Assembly (NCBI RefSeq): GCF_938031315.1
Contig: NZ_CALHHT010000480.1
Coordinates: 1-9,279, forward strand
Direction: 5' to 3'
Length of the DNA: 9,279 bases
Origin: an uncultured Campylobacter sp.
GTDB taxonomy: Bacteria; Campylobacterota; Campylobacteria; Campylobacterales; Campylobacteraceae
Below are positions 6,618 to 9,279 of the stretch, piece by piece; positions within the stretch are counted from its first letter, which is position 1, and the number at the start of each line of letters is the position of its first letter. The translations under genes and the position numbers were made by a program. The notes beneath the pieces were generated by a model. That model was not told the DNA's origin, ran no database searches, and saw nothing but the letters and a program-made list of their open reading frames with translations.

Positions 6618-8414
6618 TTGAAAAATTTAGTCTTAAACGAAATTTTTAAAATTTTATCTCGCAAAGTCGTTTTAGAAAAACCCAAAGATAAAAGCTTGGC
6701 CCATTACGCCTCGCCCGAGGCTTTTGCGCTGGCTAAAGAGCTGCGAAAGGCGCCTAAGCTCATCGCCGAGGAACTTGCGGCTAAATTTAAAGATAGCGAA
6801 ATTCTAAGCGCGACGGCGGTTAACGGCTATCTAAATTTTCACCTAAAGCCCGCCGTGTTGGGCGCTCTTGCTGAAAATGCTCTTGGCCTGGGCGGCGATT
6901 TTGCGAAAAACGACGCGAAACTCGGAGCCGGAATTTTACCGGCTTCGGAAAAGCTTTGCGTGAGTGAGCCTGCTAGCAAAGGCTCCGCTGCAAATCTAGC
7001 TGCGAGCGGCAATGACGCCGCTAAATCGCGGAATTCCGCCGCTAGCCAAAATTTTATTTCGCAGAATTTCGAAGAGGCGTCAAATTCCATCGCAGCATCA
7101 AATTGCGATGAGGCGCGGAATTCCGCCGCTATGCCGCAAAAAATTCTGCTTGAATACATCAGCGCCAATCCGACCGGTCCGCTTCATATCGGGCACGTGC
7201 GCGGCGCCGTTTACGGCGATACGTTTGCACGCATCGGAGGCTATCTGGGGCACCGCGTCGATACCGAGTACTACATCAACGACGCGGGCAATCAGATCGA
7301 GCTTTTGGGCACTTCGATCGCACTTCGTGCGCGCGAGCTTGCGGGCGAGGACGTGAGCTACCCCGAGAAATACTACCGCGGCGAGTATATCGACGAGATC
7401 ATCCCTCTTGCGCGCGCCCAATTTGGCGATGAAATTTTCCGCGACGAATCGCGCGTTTTGATCCTTGCGGAGTTTGCTAAAGACGAAGTGTTAAAGATCA
7501 TCCAAAAAGATCTCGCAGACGCAGGCATCCATATCCAAAACTGGGCTAGCGAAAAGAGCCTCTACGGCGAGCTTGAGCCTACGATTAAGAAGCTTGAGCG
7601 CAGCGGCAAGATGTATGAGCAGGAGGGCAAAATTTGGATCCGCTCATCGCAGCTCGGCGACGAAAAGGATCGCGTCGTCATCCGCGAGGATGCGCGCCCG
7701 ACCTATCTTGCGGGCGACATCGTCTATCACAACAACAAATTTGAGCGCGGATATGAGCGCTGCATCAACATCTGGGGAGCCGATCACCACGGCTACACCG
7801 CGCGTCTAAAGGCTGCCGTGCATTTTCTGGGCTATGACGAAAGCAGGCTCGAGATCATCCTAATGCAGATGGTAAATTTGCTCAAAGACGGGCAGACTTA
7901 CAAGATGAGCAAGCGCGCGGGCAACGCGATTTTGATGAGCGACGTGCTCGCTGCGATCGGCAGGGACGCGATGCGATTTATCTTCATCAGCAAAAAGGGC
8001 GAGACGCCGCTTGAGTTCGACGTGGACGAGCTCGCGCGCGAGGACAGCAGCAATCCGATCTTTTACATCAACTACGCCCACGCGCGGGTCAATCAAATTT
8101 TTACCAAAGCGGGCAAGCGCGAGGCGGATGTCCTGGGCGCGGACTTCGGCACGCTGGATGAAGCGGGGCTCGGCCTAGCTTTTGCGGCGCTTGGCTTGAA
8201 TGAAATTTTAAACGACGCATTTAATTCGCGCGGCTTGCAGAAGCTGCCAGATTTTCTAAAGGCGCTCGCGGCGGACTTTCACAAATACTACAACGAAAAC
8301 CGCGTCGTAGGCAGCGAGAACGAGGATGCGAAGCTCAAGCTGTTCGCGCTCGTGGCGCTTAGTATCCGCACGGCGTTTGCTCTGATGGGCCTAAGCGCGA
8401 AAGAGAAGATGTAG
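6618..8414 (+). CDS. argS: Arginyl-tRNA synthetase with low-complexity insert
   Basis: Class I arginyl-tRNA synthetase, which charges tRNA-Arg. The N-terminal Add-1-like domain covers about 1-98 (NEIFKIL, KPKDKSLAHYASP, AVNGYLNF). The catalytic domain starts at LLEYISANPTGPLHIGH, with HIGH at 190-193, followed by TEYYINDAGNQIELLG. INIWGADHHGY is conserved and KMSKR is at 429-433. The C-terminal anticodon-binding domain includes SSNPIFYINYAHARVNQIF and the final LVALSIRTAFALMGL. The protein has 598 residues against about 530 in C. jejuni; the excess is an insert at about 100-173. The start is TTG 6618: it is the only start codon between an in-frame stop at 6600-6602 and the conserved N-terminus, although AAGG (6611-6614) is only 3 nt away. 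Coupling to tatA (5-nt gap) may help initiation. Confidence 0.96.
   Translation: MKNLVLNEIFKILSRKVVLEKPKDKSLAHYASPEAFALAKELRKAPKLIAEELAAKFKDSEILSATAVNGYLNFHLKPAVLGALAENALGLGGDFAKNDAKLGAGILPASEKLCVSEPASKGSAANLAASGNDAAKSRNSAASQNFISQNFEEASNSIAASNCDEARNSAAMPQKILLEYISANPTGPLHIGHVRGAVYGDTFARIGGYLGHRVDTEYYINDAGNQIELLGTSIALRARELAGEDVSYPEKYYRGEYIDEIIPLARAQFGDEIFRDESRVLILAEFAKDEVLKIIQKDLADAGIHIQNWASEKSLYGELEPTIKKLERSGKMYEQEGKIWIRSSQLGDEKDRVVIREDARPTYLAGDIVYHNNKFERGYERCINIWGADHHGYTARLKAAVHFLGYDESRLEIILMQMVNLLKDGQTYKMSKRAGNAILMSDVLAAIGRDAMRFIFISKKGETPLEFDVDELAREDSSNPIFYINYAHARVNQIFTKAGKREADVLGADFGTLDEAGLGLAFAALGLNEILNDAFNSRGLQKLPDFLKALAADFHKYYNENRVVGSENEDAKLKLFALVALSIRTAFALMGLSAKEKM
6915..7136 (+). repeat. 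In-frame low-complexity insert in argS with duplicated palindromic 18-mer
   Basis: Residues about 100-173 of ArgS are Ala/Ser/Asn-rich and sit between the N-terminal domain and the catalytic core, where C. jejuni ArgS (from memory) has only a short linker. CGCGGAATTCCGCCGCTA occurs exactly at 7027-7044 and again at 7114-7131, 87 nt apart, coding RNSAA both times. Inside each copy GCGGAATTCCGC (7028-7039 and 7115-7126) is a perfect palindrome. The surrounding sequence is also rich in GAATTTCG-like words. The boundaries are approximate. Confidence 0.75.
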
Positions 8415-8431
8415 CCGCGCGGGCTACATTT
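8407..8431 (+). terminator. Hairpin overlapping the argS stop, probable terminator
   Basis: ATGTAGCC (8409-8416) and GGCTACAT (8422-8429) form a perfect 8-bp stem around a GCGCG loop; an A-T pair and a G-T wobble can extend it to 10 bp. The argS TAG (8412-8414) is inside the left arm. Only three T residues follow, so this is a weak terminator by the usual rule, but it lies exactly at the end of the gene cluster. Confidence 0.6.
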
Positions 8432-8795
8432 CGCGCCGATAGCCCTAAATCTCACGAACGAAATTTTATGATTTAAAATACAAAGCGAAATTTTACTTCT
8501 AAGAAATTTTAAGGCTAGTTCTAAATTTACAGCTCGTAAAATTTCGATTTTAAAAATTTTACGAGCTGTTTTGCGGTATCGCTACTGCGCTGTTCGTAAA
8601 ATTTAAATTCGGCTGCAAATTTACCGCTTGCGGAATTTTGAAATTTTAAAATTTTACGGCGTGAAAACTCTAGGCAAAATTTTTAAAGTAGAGCTTTAAG
8701 GCGGCAAAATTTCATCCGCGAAATTTACTCGGGCGGGATTTGCCTGCAAGAGTACTCCTTAAGCCCCGCGGCGCATCGTCGCAAAAAGGATAGAT
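8415..8795. other. 381-nt intergenic region rich in AAATTT
   Basis: I see no convincing gene or tRNA here on either strand. The region contains the end of the argS hairpin, a second strong hairpin (8529-8569), 13 copies of the self-complementary hexamer AAATTT, and a small hairpin TTAAAG/CTTTAA (8683-8699). Leader and promoter of the downstream Sel1-repeat gene must lie here; TAAAAT at 8647-8652 is a possible -10 box but is not well supported. Confidence 0.6.
8529..8572 (+). terminator. Strong inverted repeat, possible terminator or structured element
   Basis: ACAGCTCGTAAAATTT (8529-8544) and its exact complement (8554-8569) form a 16-bp perfect stem with a 9-nt loop, followed by a short T run (8569-8572). 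Coming about 115 nt after argS, it may be a second terminator of the cluster. A partial third copy (TTCGTAAAATTT) lies at 8593-8604, so it may instead belong to a family of dispersed repeats. Confidence 0.6.
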
Positions 8796-9279
8796 ATGAG
8801 AAAGATCATCGACATAGCGGCGCTTTCTATCGCCGTTTGCGTCTTGGTTATGGTGCTTTTTTTGCCGTCGCCCGTTTTATCGTTTAAATGCTACCGCGGC
8901 GATGGCGTAAGCTGCGCGCAGCTGGGGCGCGACAAGCTCTCCCGCGGAGATTACGAAGGCGCCAAACTTGCTCTTGCTAAGGCTTACGAGGCGGGCGAGA
9001 AAGATAGCTGCTTTGATTTGGGAGCCCTATACGACGGCGAGGGCAATGCGACGCAAGCGGGCGTATTTTATGCCGCAGCGTGCGATAAAAACGTCGCCAT
9101 AGCCTGCCACAAGCTAGGCAACCTGTATCAGCGAGGGCGCCTAAGCAGGGACTTCGTTGCCGCCGCGCAGCGTTACGTTAAGGCCTGCGATTTGGGCTAT
9201 GCCAAGAGCTGCCACAATGCGGGCGTGGTCTATTTCACGGGCGGTTTTGGGCTCGCGGCGGATCAGGCAAAGGCGGTGG
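8796..9279 (+). CDS. Sel1-repeat, cysteine-rich (Hcp-like) exported protein, N-terminal part
   Basis: The frame from ATG 8796 (AAAAGGA at 8784-8790) is open to the window end, giving 161 complete residues. Residues about 5-29 are hydrophobic after MRKIID and look like a signal peptide or anchor. The rest is Sel1/TPR-like helical repeats of the Helicobacter cysteine-rich protein type, with blocks such as SCFDLGALYDGEG, ACHKLGNLYQRG and SCHNAGVVYF. Cysteine pairs spaced by 8 are C32/C40, C96/C104 and C131/C139, each likely a disulfide bracing one repeat; C72 lacks its partner, with Y64 in that place. Such proteins are secreted or periplasmic, some binding beta-lactams or interacting with host cells; the role here is unknown. 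The C-terminus is outside the window. Confidence 0.85.
   Translation, partial: MRKIIDIAALSIAVCVLVMVLFLPSPVLSFKCYRGDGVSCAQLGRDKLSRGDYEGAKLALAKAYEAGEKDSCFDLGALYDGEGNATQAGVFYAAACDKNVAIACHKLGNLYQRGRLSRDFVAAAQRYVKACDLGYAKSCHNAGVVYFTGGFGLAADQAKAV

Noticed and set aside
7098..7421. Minus-strand open frame opposite argS, along with several similar ones
   Set aside because: It is opposite the conserved ArgS catalytic domain, with no motif or ribosome binding site of its own.
8796..8900. Lipoprotein signal in the Sel1-repeat protein (cysteines at 15 and 32)
   Set aside because: Neither IAVC nor SFKC fits the lipobox, so an ordinary signal peptide or anchor is more likely.

Overview
This window is almost certainly a chimeric metagenomic contig joining two unrelated bacteria near base 2200. 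Bases 1 to about 2200 are extremely AT-rich (for example 11 G/C of 60 in 301-360 and 6 of 60 in 2161-2220), with A/T-ending codons and strong AGGAG-type ribosome binding sites. This suits a low-GC Gram-negative anaerobe such as Fusobacterium, though that name rests on composition and protein character. From about 2230 the base composition jumps (25 of 60 in 2281-2340, 31 of 60 in 7261-7320), and gene content and order become those of Campylobacter. The moderate GC and a missing fliR suggest an aflagellate oral species such as Campylobacter gracilis. Both groups live in the human mouth, so an oral or gut metagenome is a likely source.

Left part (1 to about 2200): the 3' end of an unrecognised gene and a strong hairpin terminator. 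Then comes a tight co-directional run, led by an extended -10 promoter: a TrmH/SpoU-family RNA 2'-O-methyltransferase, a Nudix hydrolase of the ADP-ribose pyrophosphatase type, and the N-terminal part of an SppA (protease IV)-like membrane peptidase.

Junction: the SppA-like frame runs without a break into the C-terminal three quarters of elongation factor Ts. The join falls at a short FINLVKN-like stretch that fits both families, which explains why the hybrid stays in frame. It should not be read as a real 480-residue fusion protein.

Right part (about 2200 to 8414): a plus-strand housekeeping cluster in Campylobacter order. It contains tsf (5'-truncated), a LolD-like ABC ATPase, a long acidic repeat protein, gmk, tatA and argS. 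Gaps are 57 nt or less and several junctions suggest translational coupling. In C. jejuni fliR lies between the ABC gene and the acidic-protein gene; here only 57 nt remain there. Two genes carry lineage-specific low-complexity sequence: the acidic protein has DDxPL repeats, and argS has an in-frame insert of roughly 65-70 residues containing a duplicated palindromic 18-mer.

End (8415-9279): a 381-nt intergenic region with two hairpins and 13 copies of AAATTT, followed by the start of a Sel1-repeat, cysteine-rich (Hcp-like) exported protein that runs off the end.

No new defence, mobile or biosynthetic system was found. The items most worth checking are the chimeric join, the palindrome-bearing argS insert, and the possible degenerate receiver domain and repeat region of the acidic protein.
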